DNA of 64,000 nucleotides from Algoriphagus zhangzhouensis (GTDB taxonomy: Bacteria; Bacteroidota; Bacteroidia; Cytophagales; Cyclobacteriaceae): contig NZ_FRXN01000001.1 of the NCBI RefSeq assembly GCF_900148515.1, positions 1,178,001 through 1,242,000 of the forward strand, given 5' to 3'. Shown in pieces: positions 1 to 8,358 of this stretch; within the stretch, counting starts at the first letter, position 1, and every line of letters begins with the position of its first letter. The position numbers and the translations under genes are program-made. The notes under the pieces are model-generated. The model was not told the origin of the DNA. It searched no databases and worked only from the letters and a program-made list of their open reading frames with translations.

Positions 1-69
1 TGCCAGATCGCTTTGGGTGATACCTTTTTGCTTTCGCAAAAACTTCAAGTTGGAAGGGAGAAAACTCAT
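1..69 (-). CDS. XRE-family helix-turn-helix regulator, N-terminus only
   Basis: The first 23 codons of a minus-strand gene run off the left edge. They read MSFLPSNLKFLRKQKGITQ and then SDLA, which is the start of a classic HTH_3 (Cro/C1-type) DNA-binding domain: helix 1 with the RKQKGITQ turn and the first residues of the recognition unit. The ATG at 69-67 overlaps the stop of the upstream 88-aa gene as ATGA, so the two are translationally coupled. Everything after residue 23 is outside the window, so effector domains cannot be judged. Confidence 0.75.
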   Translation of the reverse strand, partial: MSFLPSNLKFLRKQKGITQSDLA

Positions 70-332
70 GCTGAGAATAAATAAAAGTTAGAATCCTCTT
101 GAGAAGGTGCCAAAGGGAAAAGTGGGTTGATTTGCTTTTCAGCCATTCTTCTTTTCTCAAGTCTTTGCTGGATCTCAGCAATAATCTCACCAACCGGCTT
201 AGGTTCTGACATCAATAAGTAACCGTACTGATTCTTAGAGTCATCCTCAACGAAAAATTTCACTTGATGATTTCCTGAAGCCAATTGCTTAGTAGTAATG
301 TTGATTTTCTCCTGATTTTCCATAGCTGTCAT
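66..332 (-). CDS. Small hypothetical protein coupled to the XRE regulator
   Basis: An 88-aa protein I do not recognise. No signal peptide or membrane segment is visible. The N-terminal half alternates polar and hydrophobic residues and may be beta-rich; the second half has a basic amphipathic helix (about residues 47-66, EIIAEIQQRLEKRR) followed by a Pro-rich tail. Its stop codon overlaps the start of the XRE-type gene by four bases, so the two form an operon. The start could be Met1 (332) or Met4 (323); I kept the first. A small partner fused in an operon to a regulator may modulate it, but that is inference only. Confidence 0.55.
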   Translation of the reverse strand: MTAMENQEKINITTKQLASGNHQVKFFVEDDSKNQYGYLLMSEPKPVGEIIAEIQQRLEKRRMAEKQINPLFPLAPSQEDSNFYLFSA

Positions 333-397
333 GTTTTACACCACTAATATAGAATGTTACTTTTATAAACATTCAATTGATCATAAAATTAACATGT

Positions 398-412
398 TTT
401 TCTGACAGAAAA
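398..412. promoter_or_regulatory. 15-bp palindrome, possible operator
   Basis: TTTTCTGACAGAAAA is a perfect 7+1+7 palindrome 66 bp upstream of the small gene that precedes the XRE regulator. A related half site (TGACAG) follows at 413-418. Its size and place fit autoregulation by the XRE protein, but no binding data exist here. Confidence 0.35.
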
Positions 413-612
413 TGACAGGAAATGAAGAGGCCTGCAACCAAGATACTATTAATCAGATGTTTAGTTAATTTTTTACATGATCGGTACTCTTTTATTGGAA
501 CATTTGACCGCTTAGCCTAAAGTTGAAACAAATCCATTATATGCCTGTTTCCTTTGTAATTGTATTCTTGGCCGCAGACTTTGTGCTGGCCATTCCCAAA
601 TAAACCAACTGT

Positions 613-3399
613 ATGAAATTCTATAGTACACTTCTTTTTTTATTGATTGGCGCTCATTTTAGCTTTTCCCAAACCTATTCCGTCAAAGGCAAAATCCAGG
701 AATCTGGCTCAAACAATACGATTCCATATGCAAATGTTCTTCTTCTCAATGTCAATGATTCTTCTCAAGTAGATGGAATGATTTCAGACCTTGAAGGAAG
801 TTTTGAAATAAGTGGAGTAAAAGAAGGAGAGTATCTCTTCAAGATCCAGTACCTCGGATACAACAACTTCTTCAAAACTCTTCAGGTAAATCAAAACATC
901 GATTTGGGTGTAATTAACCTAAGAGAGGAAGCTACTGCCCTCCAAGAAGTAACCGTCGCTGCAAGAAGAGCTACCAGTCAACAAAAATCTGACACAACTC
1001 AATACAATGCTGATGCCTTCAAAACCATGAGGGATGCCAGCGCCCAGACTTTAATCGAAAAACTCCCAGGAGTAAACTCAGCAGATGGTGCGATTCAAGC
1101 TCAAGGTGAAAACATTGCCCAGATTTTAGTAGATGGTAAACCTTTCTTTGGTGGAGATGTACGAACAGCCTTGCAAAATTTACCAGCTGAAGTCATTCAA
1201 AGTGTTGAGATATTTGACCAACTCAGTGAAAAAGCCAGATTGAGTGGATTTGACGATGGAGAGAGACTTAAAACCATCAATATCATCACCAAACCAAATC
1301 GAAGAAAAGGTCAATTTGGTAGAACTACAGTAGGTTATGGAACCGATGATAGATATATAGCCGGTGCATCCATTAATGCATTTGATGAGGATCAACGAAT
1401 CACTTTTACAGGGCTTTCCAACAATATCAACATGACAGATTACTCAGCAGATCCAAATGCTAGAGACAATGGAAGACCACAAAGTGGAGTGATCAATACC
1501 AACTTGGCCGGATTAAATTACTCGGACCTTTGGGGTGAAAAAATCAAGGTTTCTGGAAGCTATGTTTTCAATAGAAGGGAAAACATTGGGCAGCAAAAAA
1601 GATTCCGGGAATTCATCACCAATGATGAAACTCAGCAGTTTTATGAAGAAATAAGCAATGAAACTCGGATCAATAATCAGCATCAATTTGACATGCGATT
1701 GGAGTATAATCTGGATGAGAAAAATCGGATTTTATTTATTCCCAGAGTATCAGCAAGATTTGAAACGGAAAACTCCAATTTCTCTGGAGAAACGACAGAT
1801 GGCACTAACCCAATCAATACAGTAGAAAACACCCGAACTGCCAAAAACAAAGATTACGATCTTTTCAATCGATTCTTGTATAGTCACAAATTTGACAAAC
1901 CGGGAAGGACTTTGACAGTAAGGGCAAGAATAGGCAATCATAAAAATGAAGACCGAGCTAAAAGATTGGCAGAAAATCAATATTTCGAACCAGAATATCG
2001 AACAGAGACTATCAATCAGCTGATCAACAGAGACAGGACTGGATTCTCTTGGCAAACCGGAGTTTCTTTTACTGAAGCTGTCAGTGAAAGAAGTCAGTTC
2101 GAGTTGGAGTATGAGATCGGAAATCGTAAAAATGATTCTGATCAATTGATCTTTGATGTGCTAGACGAAGCTCCGGGTAGTGCAAACCTTTCATTAGACA
2201 CTGCGTTGAGTAACACATTTGAAAGTAAATTCTTGACTCAGCAGGTTGAATTGGGATATCAGTACTCCAAAGACAAACTAAGATTCCAAGCTGAGGGTGA
2301 ATATCAAAATGCAAAGCTGGACAATCAGCAGGGATTCCCGCAATCATTTGAACTCCAGAGAACTTTCCAAAGCTTCCTTCCTACTGTCCGAGTAGATTAC
2401 AAATTTTCGGACAATACAAACATTGAGTTTGATTACGATACCAGAACGCAAGAGCCTGACCTAAGACAATTGCAACCTGTGGTGGATAATTCCAATCCGC
2501 TTCAATTGTATGTCGGAAATCCGGATTTGAACCAGTCCTATTCTCACAGAATGCGAGTTCGATTCAGATCAAACAATCCTGAAACTGACAGAAACTGGTT
2601 CTTATTTGCCCAGTCTTCTCTTGTAAACAACACGATTACAAATAGCTCACTGATTGCCCAGGAGGCAACAGAAATTCAAGATGGAATCATTTTGGAATCC
2701 GGCTCCCAACTTTATAAGCCAGTCAACTTAGATGGGTATATGGATTTCAGATCTTGGTTGAGTTATGGGATACCAGCTGGCTTTATCAAATCGAATTTCA
2801 ATCTCAATTTTGGAGCCTCTTTCACCAAAAGACCAACTTTGGTAAATGAACTAAACGGCTTCAACAACTCCAGAAGATTAAGCACAGGACTTTCTTTCAG
2901 CAGTAATATTTCAGATCAAATTGATTTCAATGTTTGGACTAGGCTTTCTTTCAACGATGTAGAGAATACCCTAAACACCAACTTGAACAACAAATACTTT
3001 AACCAAAGAGGCAGGGTGAATTTAAACTGGATTATTTGGGAAGGATTTGTTTACCGTTTGGATCTTTCTCATCAGGTCAATTCCGGCCTTTCAGAGGGAT
3101 TTGACAACAATTTCACATTGGTGAATATGAGTTTGGGTAAAAAAGTCTTCAGCAACCAACGTGGTGAGGTAAGCTTGAATGTTTATGATTTGTTTAGACA
3201 AAACACCAGCGTTCGAAGAAATATCTCTGAGACTTTCATCGAAGATGTCCAAACCAATGTTTTGCAGAGATACTTCATGCTGACATTCTCCTATAATATC
3301 CGCCGATTCAGCAAAGGGATGGACATGAATGATTACAATGAAATGATCAATACGGGAGATGGCGGCCCAGGACAAGGCGGAAGAAGAGGGGATATTTAA
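613..3399 (+). CDS. TonB-dependent receptor-like outer-membrane protein with carboxypeptidase-regulatory domain
   Basis: A 928-aa outer-membrane protein. Residues 1-20 are a Sec signal peptide (cleavage after FSFSQ). About 22-110 form a CarboxypepD_reg-like beta domain ending in LQEVTVAARR. About 120-225 resemble a TonB plug: a SDTTQYNADAFK segment, EKLPGV, ILVDGKPFFGGD, and SVEIFDQLSEKA. The rest is strand-rich with many aromatic/polar alternations, as in OMP_b-brl_3 barrels. The C-terminal tail is Gly/Arg-rich (GGPGQGGRRG), unlike the usual aromatic barrel terminus. The gene stands alone, with no SusD partner, so the substrate cannot be inferred. A hairpin terminator follows. Confidence 0.85.
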   Translation: MKFYSTLLFLLIGAHFSFSQTYSVKGKIQESGSNNTIPYANVLLLNVNDSSQVDGMISDLEGSFEISGVKEGEYLFKIQYLGYNNFFKTLQVNQNIDLGVINLREEATALQEVTVAARRATSQQKSDTTQYNADAFKTMRDASAQTLIEKLPGVNSADGAIQAQGENIAQILVDGKPFFGGDVRTALQNLPAEVIQSVEIFDQLSEKARLSGFDDGERLKTINIITKPNRRKGQFGRTTVGYGTDDRYIAGASINAFDEDQRITFTGLSNNINMTDYSADPNARDNGRPQSGVINTNLAGLNYSDLWGEKIKVSGSYVFNRRENIGQQKRFREFITNDETQQFYEEISNETRINNQHQFDMRLEYNLDEKNRILFIPRVSARFETENSNFSGETTDGTNPINTVENTRTAKNKDYDLFNRFLYSHKFDKPGRTLTVRARIGNHKNEDRAKRLAENQYFEPEYRTETINQLINRDRTGFSWQTGVSFTEAVSERSQFELEYEIGNRKNDSDQLIFDVLDEAPGSANLSLDTALSNTFESKFLTQQVELGYQYSKDKLRFQAEGEYQNAKLDNQQGFPQSFELQRTFQSFLPTVRVDYKFSDNTNIEFDYDTRTQEPDLRQLQPVVDNSNPLQLYVGNPDLNQSYSHRMRVRFRSNNPETDRNWFLFAQSSLVNNTITNSSLIAQEATEIQDGIILESGSQLYKPVNLDGYMDFRSWLSYGIPAGFIKSNFNLNFGASFTKRPTLVNELNGFNNSRRLSTGLSFSSNISDQIDFNVWTRLSFNDVENTLNTNLNNKYFNQRGRVNLNWIIWEGFVYRLDLSHQVNSGLSEGFDNNFTLVNMSLGKKVFSNQRGEVSLNVYDLFRQNTSVRRNISETFIEDVQTNVLQRYFMLTFSYNIRRFSKGMDMNDYNEMINTGDGGPGQGGRRGDI

Positions 3400-3411
3400 A
3401 AAACAGAAAAT

Positions 3412-3450
3412 CAAAAAGAGGCTGATTCAAAAATTTGAAACAGCCTTTTT
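3412..3450. terminator. Hairpin terminator between convergent genes
   Basis: GGCTG-aTTCAAA-aa-TTTGAAa-CAGCC forms a long interrupted stem with A-run and T-run flanks. It sits between the TonB-type gene and the convergent DinB gene and could serve both. Confidence 0.6.
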
Positions 3451-3453
3451 ATT

Positions 3454-3939
3454 TTAACGCTCCCAAAATGCCGGAGGCTCGATACCCAAAGCTCTCAAAT
3501 AGACATATCCCTGTCCGCGATGGTGGATTTCATTGTCCACAAAATATAACAGAGAAGCATAGCCTTTATTCTCATACATCCCAAATGCGGATTGAGTCTC
3601 CTGAAACCTCTCCTCTGGAATCTTGCTCCAATATTCATTGATCACCTCAGTAGCCTGGTCCCAAAACTCCAATAATTTCTCTTTACTTTCCTGTGACTTG
3701 TCTCTTTCATCCAATGCTTTCCACTCATTGGTCGCCAGTCCAATGACACCCGGTCCTGCTATGGCCAAAAGTTCACCGACCATTTCTCCAAAGGTTCTCA
3801 TCCCTCCTATTTTAAAAGTAAAAAGATCCTTTTCCGGAAAAGCCTCGATGACTCTTCTTGTCAAAGCTCTATGTCCTTGCCAATGTTCCAAAACTTGCTG
3901 ATTGGTGATGAATGTTGCTTGATTCACTTGCGTTTCCAT
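3454..3939 (-). CDS. DinB-family protein
   Basis: A 161-aa cytoplasmic four-helix-bundle protein of the DinB/YfiT superfamily. The hallmark C-terminal motif NEIHHRGQGYVYLRALG (residues 136-152) contains the His pair that normally completes the metal site. The first metal-ligand His expected in the second helix is not obvious (MVGELLAIAG around 53-62), so the metal site may be incomplete. Members act as metal-dependent thiol transferases or have no known activity. It is divergent from a WYL-domain regulator with an inverted repeat between them, a common arrangement in which the regulator controls its neighbour (inference). Confidence 0.8.
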   Translation of the reverse strand: METQVNQATFITNQQVLEHWQGHRALTRRVIEAFPEKDLFTFKIGGMRTFGEMVGELLAIAGPGVIGLATNEWKALDERDKSQESKEKLLEFWDQATEVINEYWSKIPEERFQETQSAFGMYENKGYASLLYFVDNEIHHRGQGYVYLRALGIEPPAFWER

Positions 3940-3980
3940 AATGTGTTGTTTAAATGTTATTCAAAGAAACAGCCGCATAG

Positions 3981-3996
3981 TGACAACAGTATGTCA
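3981..3996. promoter_or_regulatory. TGACA-N6-TGTCA inverted repeat between dinB-like and WYL genes
   Basis: TGACA at 3981-3985 and TGTCA at 3992-3996 form an inverted repeat with a 6-bp spacer. It lies 42 bp upstream of the DinB start and 34 bp upstream of the WYL regulator start. It is a good candidate for the regulator's operator controlling both divergent genes. Confidence 0.5.
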
Positions 3997-4030
3997 GTAG
4001 GATTTTGTAATTTTTACTTTTCTTAAAAAA

Positions 4031-4987
4031 ATGAATAGAATCGATCGGCTGACTGCCATTCTTACCCATCTCCAATCCAAAAGACTTACCAAAGCACAGG
4101 AAATCGCTGATCGATATCAGATAAGTTTAAGGACAGTTTATAGAGATATCAGGGCCTTGGAGGAGGCTGGGGTTCCCTTGATTGGTGAAGCTGGACAAGG
4201 CTATTCCTTGGTGGAAGGCTACCGATTGCCACCAGTGATGTTTACGCAAGAAGAAGCACAGGCATTTGTAGTGGCAGAAAAGATCTTGGAGAAATTCTCG
4301 GACAAAGGAAGTAGTGAGCATTTTCATTCTGCTTTGATGAAGATTAAATCAGTGCTAAAAACACAGGAAAAAGACCGTGTTAATCAGCTTTCTCCTTTGG
4401 TTGCAGTTTATACGCAGAAGAATCAATTACTTCATTCGGGAAAAGATCAGTTCCTGAGGTTGATTTTAGAGGCTTTGAGTGCAAAAAAGCTAATCAGTAT
4501 CAATTACACCACCTTTGATAAAGAGGAAACGAGCGAAAGGACTTTGGAAGGGGTTGGTGTTTATTACGCCTTTGATCAATGGTACATGATAGCTTGGTGC
4601 AAAATGCGAGAAGATTATCGAACTTTTCGTCTGGACAGAATCAATTGGTTACGCATTTTGGGAGAGGATTATAATCCACAGGCACACCCTTCCTTGAAAG
4701 ATTACATTGACAAAGTAAGATCTGCTGACAATCTGATTGAGGTCAAAATCGAAGTTCCTGTAAGAAAGGAAAAATACCTTCGAACCCAGAAATACAATCA
4801 TGGATTTGTGATGGAAACACGTGAAAAAAACAAAGTCACGATGACTTTTATGACATCCCATATCGAAGGCTTTGTACGCTGGATCATCTGTTTAGCCGAT
4901 ATGGTTCAGATCATTTCCCCGCAGGAGGCAAAGGAGAGAGTATTGGAATTGATTGAGGAGATGAAAATCAATCAAAGCTCAATTTGA
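4031..4987 (+). CDS. YafY-type transcriptional regulator with WYL domain
   Basis: A 318-aa regulator. Residues 1-60 are a DeoR/HTH_11-type winged helix (RLTAILTHLQSKRLTKAQEIADRY, then SLRTVYRDIRALEEAG). About residues 150-215 form a WYL domain, seen in YYAFDQWYMIAWCKMREDYRTFRLDRI. The last 80 residues form the WYL C-terminal extension (about residues 236-313). WYL domains sense nucleic-acid or other ligands in several bacterial regulators; the ligand here is unknown. It is transcribed away from the DinB gene and ends at a strong bidirectional terminator shared with tex. Confidence 0.88.
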   Translation: MNRIDRLTAILTHLQSKRLTKAQEIADRYQISLRTVYRDIRALEEAGVPLIGEAGQGYSLVEGYRLPPVMFTQEEAQAFVVAEKILEKFSDKGSSEHFHSALMKIKSVLKTQEKDRVNQLSPLVAVYTQKNQLLHSGKDQFLRLILEALSAKKLISINYTTFDKEETSERTLEGVGVYYAFDQWYMIAWCKMREDYRTFRLDRINWLRILGEDYNPQAHPSLKDYIDKVRSADNLIEVKIEVPVRKEKYLRTQKYNHGFVMETREKNKVTMTFMTSHIEGFVRWIICLADMVQIISPQEAKERVLELIEEMKINQSSI

Positions 4988-4993
4988 GATAAA

Positions 4994-5023
4994 AAATAGC
5001 CTCGAGGTAATTCGAGGCTATTT
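4994..5023. terminator. Bidirectional intrinsic terminator
   Basis: A 12-bp perfect stem, AAATAGCCTCGA paired with TCGAGGCTATTT and separated by six bases, is placed between the convergent WYL regulator and tex stop codons. A-runs and T-runs flank both sides. Confidence 0.8.
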
Positions 5024-5032
5024 CTTAAATTT

Positions 5033-7285
5033 TTAGCTCCCAAACTTCCCTTTGAGCATGGCCAGTTTCTCAGCCATAGTCCCTTGAGGTTCTTCTCTTC
5101 TTTGGGAATTTCTGTTCGGTTTATCTGCTTTCTTTCCCCTTTCTGCAAAAGGATCTGATTTCATACTCAATCCGATTCTCTTTCTAGCCACATCCACTTC
5201 CATCACGGTTACCTGGACTTTCTGATTCACATGGACGATCTCATTCGGATCTTTTACAAATCGATCAGCCAAATGACTCAAGTGAACCAACCCATCCTGA
5301 TGAACTCCCACATCTACGAAGGCTCCAAAAGCTGTAATGTTCGTAACTACACCTGGCAATTTCATTCCTGTCTTCAAATCACTGATCGCATTGACACTTT
5401 CTTCAAACTGAAATACTTCAAAAGTCTCTCTTGGATCTCTTCCAGGCTTTGCCAATTCTTCCAAAATGTCTTGAAGAGTCGGCAAACCTACTTGATCAGA
5501 CACATAAGATTTCAAATTAATTTTCTGTCTCAATTCCTCAGACTGAACCAATTCTGCCACTGAAGCCCCTAAATCTTTGGCCATGGATTCCACCAATGCA
5601 TATCTCTCCGGGTGGACAGCCGAAGCATCCAATGGATTCTTTGCCTGACCGATTCTCAAGAAACCGGCCGCTTGCTCATAAGCCTTCTCCCCTAATCTAG
5701 GAACCTTCAAAAGCTGACTTCTGGAAGCAAATGGCCCATTTTGATTTCTGAAGTCAATAATATTTTGAGCCAAAACAGGTCCCAATCCTGAAACGTAGGT
5801 CAATAGCTGTTTGGAAGCTGTATTTACTTCTACACCTACTCCGTTTACCGCGGACATCACCGTATCATCCAAAGCATTCTTCAGGGAGTTTTGATCCACA
5901 TCATGCTGATACTGACCAACCCCGATTGACTTTGGATCGATTTTCACCAATTCCGCCAACGGATCCATCAATCTTCTACCAATCGAAACAGCACCCCTTA
6001 CAGTCAAATCCAAATCTGGGAATTCCTCACGTGCCACTTCAGAGGCAGAATAGATAGAAGCCCCTGCTTCATTGACCATAGTTACAATGACAGATTTCGG
6101 AAGGCCTAGGCTCTTCACAAATGCTTCAGTTTCTCTTCCTGCTGTACCATTTCCAATCGCAATCGCCTGCACTTTGTATTTCTCAACCAAGCCCTTGATG
6201 GTCATGCCAGCCTCAGCAGATCTACGCTGCGGTTCATGAGGGAAAATAGCTTCGTATTGTAAAAATTGACCTTGAGGTCCCAAGCAAACCAGTTTACATC
6301 CTGTTCTAAAACCCGGGTCAATGGCCATGACAGACTTTTCACCCAATGGAGCTCCCAATAGCAATTGTCTCAAATTTTCAGCAAAAACACGAATCGCTTC
6401 TTCATCTGCCTTTTTCTTGGTAAGCAAGCGAACTTCCGTTTCCATACTAGGTTTCAAAAGTCGTTTGTAGGCATCTTTGATCGCCAATTTCACCTGATCT
6501 ACAGATTCATTGGCCTCGTCTGCCAAGATTTCTCTTTCGATCACTCCTAAAGCAGTCAATTCCTCAGGGCAGGAATCCAGCATCAAAAACAATTCTTTCT
6601 CCCCTCTTCTCATCGCCAAAACTCGGTGAGATGGAGCCGATTTGATCGGTTCAGACCAGTCGAAATAGTCTTTATATTTGGCCGCTTCTGCCTCTTTTCC
6701 TGGAATCACTTTGGAGGTGAATGTTCCATCTTCCAAGAAAAGCTTTCTCATTTTTTCTCTCAAAGGTGCATTCTCATTGATCCATTCTGAAATGATATCT
6801 CTAGCACCTTGAAGCGCCTCCTCTACTGATTTCACTTCTTTTTCTTCGCTTACATAAGATTCTGCTTCAGAAGAGAGATTGCTGCTTTTCTGCTCAAAAA
6901 TTAATTCTGCCAAAGGCTCCAAACCCTTTTCTCGAGCGATAGTCGCCTTTGTTCTTCTTTTCGGCTTGTAGGGAAGGTAGATATCCTCCAATTTGGACAT
7001 AGTCTCTGCCTCTTCGACAGATTTCTTCAAAGTATCCGTCAACTTACCTTGCTCCTCGATTGATTTGAGAACCGCCTCTTTTCGTTTATCCAATTCACGA
7101 AGTTGAGTCACTCGGTCACGGATTGCCGCAACCTGAACTTCATCTAAACTTCCGGTCGCCTCTTTTCGATATCTGGAAATAAATGGAACGGTTCCTCCCT
7201 CGTCCAACAACTCTAAGGTAGCCTTAACCTGATGTGGTTTGATGGAAAGTTCGGAAGCTATTTTTATCTCGTAATTCATACTCAT
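5033..7285 (-). CDS. tex: Tex family RNA-binding transcription accessory protein
   Basis: About 750 aa, the usual Tex length. An N-terminal helical Tex domain (KPHQVKATLELLDEGGTVPFISRYRKEATG) is followed by a YqgF/RNase-H-like core (VMAIDPGFRTGCKLV), helix-hairpin-helix repeats (VSGLGPVLAQNII, LLKVPRLGEKAYEQAAGFLRI) and a C-terminal S1 RNA-binding domain (roughly 70 residues starting GMKLPGVVTNITAFGAFVDVG), then a short basic tail. Tex binds RNA and affects transcription; its exact role varies between species. The longest frame begins with TTG at 7315; I chose the ATG at 7285, and the ATG at 7279 is equally plausible. Stands alone. Confidence 0.93.
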   Translation of the reverse strand: MSMNYEIKIASELSIKPHQVKATLELLDEGGTVPFISRYRKEATGSLDEVQVAAIRDRVTQLRELDKRKEAVLKSIEEQGKLTDTLKKSVEEAETMSKLEDIYLPYKPKRRTKATIAREKGLEPLAELIFEQKSSNLSSEAESYVSEEKEVKSVEEALQGARDIISEWINENAPLREKMRKLFLEDGTFTSKVIPGKEAEAAKYKDYFDWSEPIKSAPSHRVLAMRRGEKELFLMLDSCPEELTALGVIEREILADEANESVDQVKLAIKDAYKRLLKPSMETEVRLLTKKKADEEAIRVFAENLRQLLLGAPLGEKSVMAIDPGFRTGCKLVCLGPQGQFLQYEAIFPHEPQRRSAEAGMTIKGLVEKYKVQAIAIGNGTAGRETEAFVKSLGLPKSVIVTMVNEAGASIYSASEVAREEFPDLDLTVRGAVSIGRRLMDPLAELVKIDPKSIGVGQYQHDVDQNSLKNALDDTVMSAVNGVGVEVNTASKQLLTYVSGLGPVLAQNIIDFRNQNGPFASRSQLLKVPRLGEKAYEQAAGFLRIGQAKNPLDASAVHPERYALVESMAKDLGASVAELVQSEELRQKINLKSYVSDQVGLPTLQDILEELAKPGRDPRETFEVFQFEESVNAISDLKTGMKLPGVVTNITAFGAFVDVGVHQDGLVHLSHLADRFVKDPNEIVHVNQKVQVTVMEVDVARKRIGLSMKSDPFAERGKKADKPNRNSQRREEPQGTMAEKLAMLKGKFGS

Positions 7286-7479
7286 TGGATATTCTCGTAA
7301 ATTTTGGACCTGCAAGATAAGGCAGCTTTTCGTTGAAAAAAGGACTGTTCGTGAGTCATGTCACTAACCGTCTGAAATCGTGGAAGTAATTTTACTGAAG
7401 AGAATTGGAAAATTTAAAAATTAACCAATCGGAATTAAGGTTTAAACGTTGGGTATTGGAATCTGAAATTTCAAATCTC

Positions 7480-7497
7480 TTCCGATAATTATCGGAA
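7480..7497. promoter_or_regulatory. 18-bp perfect palindrome before the thioredoxin gene
   Basis: TTCCGATAATTATCGGAA reads the same on both strands and ends 15 bases before the ATG of the TlpA-like gene. It could be an operator, a 5' UTR hairpin affecting translation, or a copy of a genome-wide repeated palindrome. Confidence 0.45.
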
Positions 7498-7512
7498 TTC
7501 TAAATTAAGAGT

Positions 7513-8094
7513 ATGAATAGAGAAACCATTTTCAAAGAATTGAAGTCCTGGGGACTGATTTTGTCTTTTTTTGCCTTCTTGTACTTTACAGGATTATTAC
7601 CTGTAGTTCAGGGAGCTATTCAATCAGTTCTTTTGTCCACAGGTTTGATCAAACCAAAAATCGAAAGAGTTGATCTGACAAATAATGATTTTGATTACAG
7701 AGGCCAATTCATGGGTTTTGACGGAAATAGAATTGATTTAAAAGACTACAAAGGAAAAACCCTTTTTATCAATCTATGGGCATCATGGTGTGGTCCTTGT
7801 CGTGCGGAAATGCCCCATATTTCGGAATTATATAAGAGTCTGGAAGGTGAAGACAATATCGATTTCCTAATGATTGGATTGGATAATGACATCGAAAAAA
7901 GCAGAAAAATGCTGGATGGTAAATCTTGGACTTTCCCAACTGCCCATGCTTCTTTTGGCTTGAATGAAGACCTACAAAGTGAATCCATTCCTACTACGTT
8001 AGTGGTAAATCCAGAAGGTAAAATTGTTTTCTATCAAGAAGGAATGAGCAATTTCAACACAAAAGAATTTAGGGATTTTTTAATTGGCCTTTAA
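7513..8094 (+). CDS. Membrane-anchored TlpA-like thiol-disulfide oxidoreductase
   Basis: A 193-aa protein with one N-terminal hydrophobic segment (about residues 13-45) that would anchor it in the inner membrane, then a periplasmic thioredoxin fold. The active site is W92-C93-G94-P95-C96 inside NLWASWCGPCRAEMP, and the cis-proline loop is ESIPTT. The AhpC/TSA/redoxin architecture fits a TlpA/ResA-type reductant or maturation factor for secreted or cytochrome c proteins. No cytochrome or Dsb partners are adjacent, so the substrate is unknown. No clear terminator follows. Confidence 0.88.
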   Translation: MNRETIFKELKSWGLILSFFAFLYFTGLLPVVQGAIQSVLLSTGLIKPKIERVDLTNNDFDYRGQFMGFDGNRIDLKDYKGKTLFINLWASWCGPCRAEMPHISELYKSLEGEDNIDFLMIGLDNDIEKSRKMLDGKSWTFPTAHASFGLNEDLQSESIPTTLVVNPEGKIVFYQEGMSNFNTKEFRDFLIGL

Positions 8095-8181
8095 GTTATT
8101 TAGAGTATTACTTCTAGTTACAAATTAGAAAAGTGCTGCTATTCCAAGGTTTGCTCTTTCTTGAATCCTCATTCAAAAAAG

Positions 8182-8197
8182 TGGCAATTTTTCAGCG
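8182..8197 (+). promoter_or_regulatory. Weak sigma-54-like element (distal)
   Basis: TGGCAATTTTTCAGC keeps the near-invariant GG and GC dinucleotides of a -24/-12 promoter at the correct 10-base separation, but matches only 7 of 12 informative consensus positions. It lies about 160 bp upstream of the operon that faces a sigma-54 activator. Confidence 0.2.
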
Positions 8198-8285
8198 AAA
8201 AAAAGTTCGCTCAAGTTCCACTAATTTTTAAATAAGAAATTTTGTTCGCATAAATTATTTTACAATAATCTGATTTTCAGCTTTT

Positions 8286-8307
8286 TAACTTTGGCACAAT
8301 GATAGAA
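8286..8307 (+). promoter_or_regulatory. Overlapping -7 box and sigma-54-like -24/-12 element
   Basis: Bases 8286-8293 (TAACTTTG) fit the Bacteroidota housekeeping -7 box TAnnTTTG, though no -33 TTG lies at the right distance. Bases 8292-8307 (TGGCACAATGATAGAA) match 9 of 12 positions of the sigma-54 consensus TGGCACG-N4-TTGCW, with a perfect -24 half and GA instead of GC at -12. Either promoter would start transcription between about 8298 and 8318, which excludes the upstream ATG at 8299 and supports translation from 8359. Confidence 0.4.
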
Positions 8308-8358
8308 ATAAAGTTTTGGCTTGCAAGCGTTCACATTTTTAACCAAAACAAAAATATC

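Noticed and set aside
613..3399. TonB-type gene as part of a SusCD locus
   Set aside because: No SusD-like gene is adjacent, and its plug sequence belongs to the separate outer-membrane beta-barrel group.
8313..8330. GCTTGCAAGC palindrome near the operon start
   Set aside because: A 10-bp palindrome is expected often by chance; it lies in the presumed leader and has no matching second copy.
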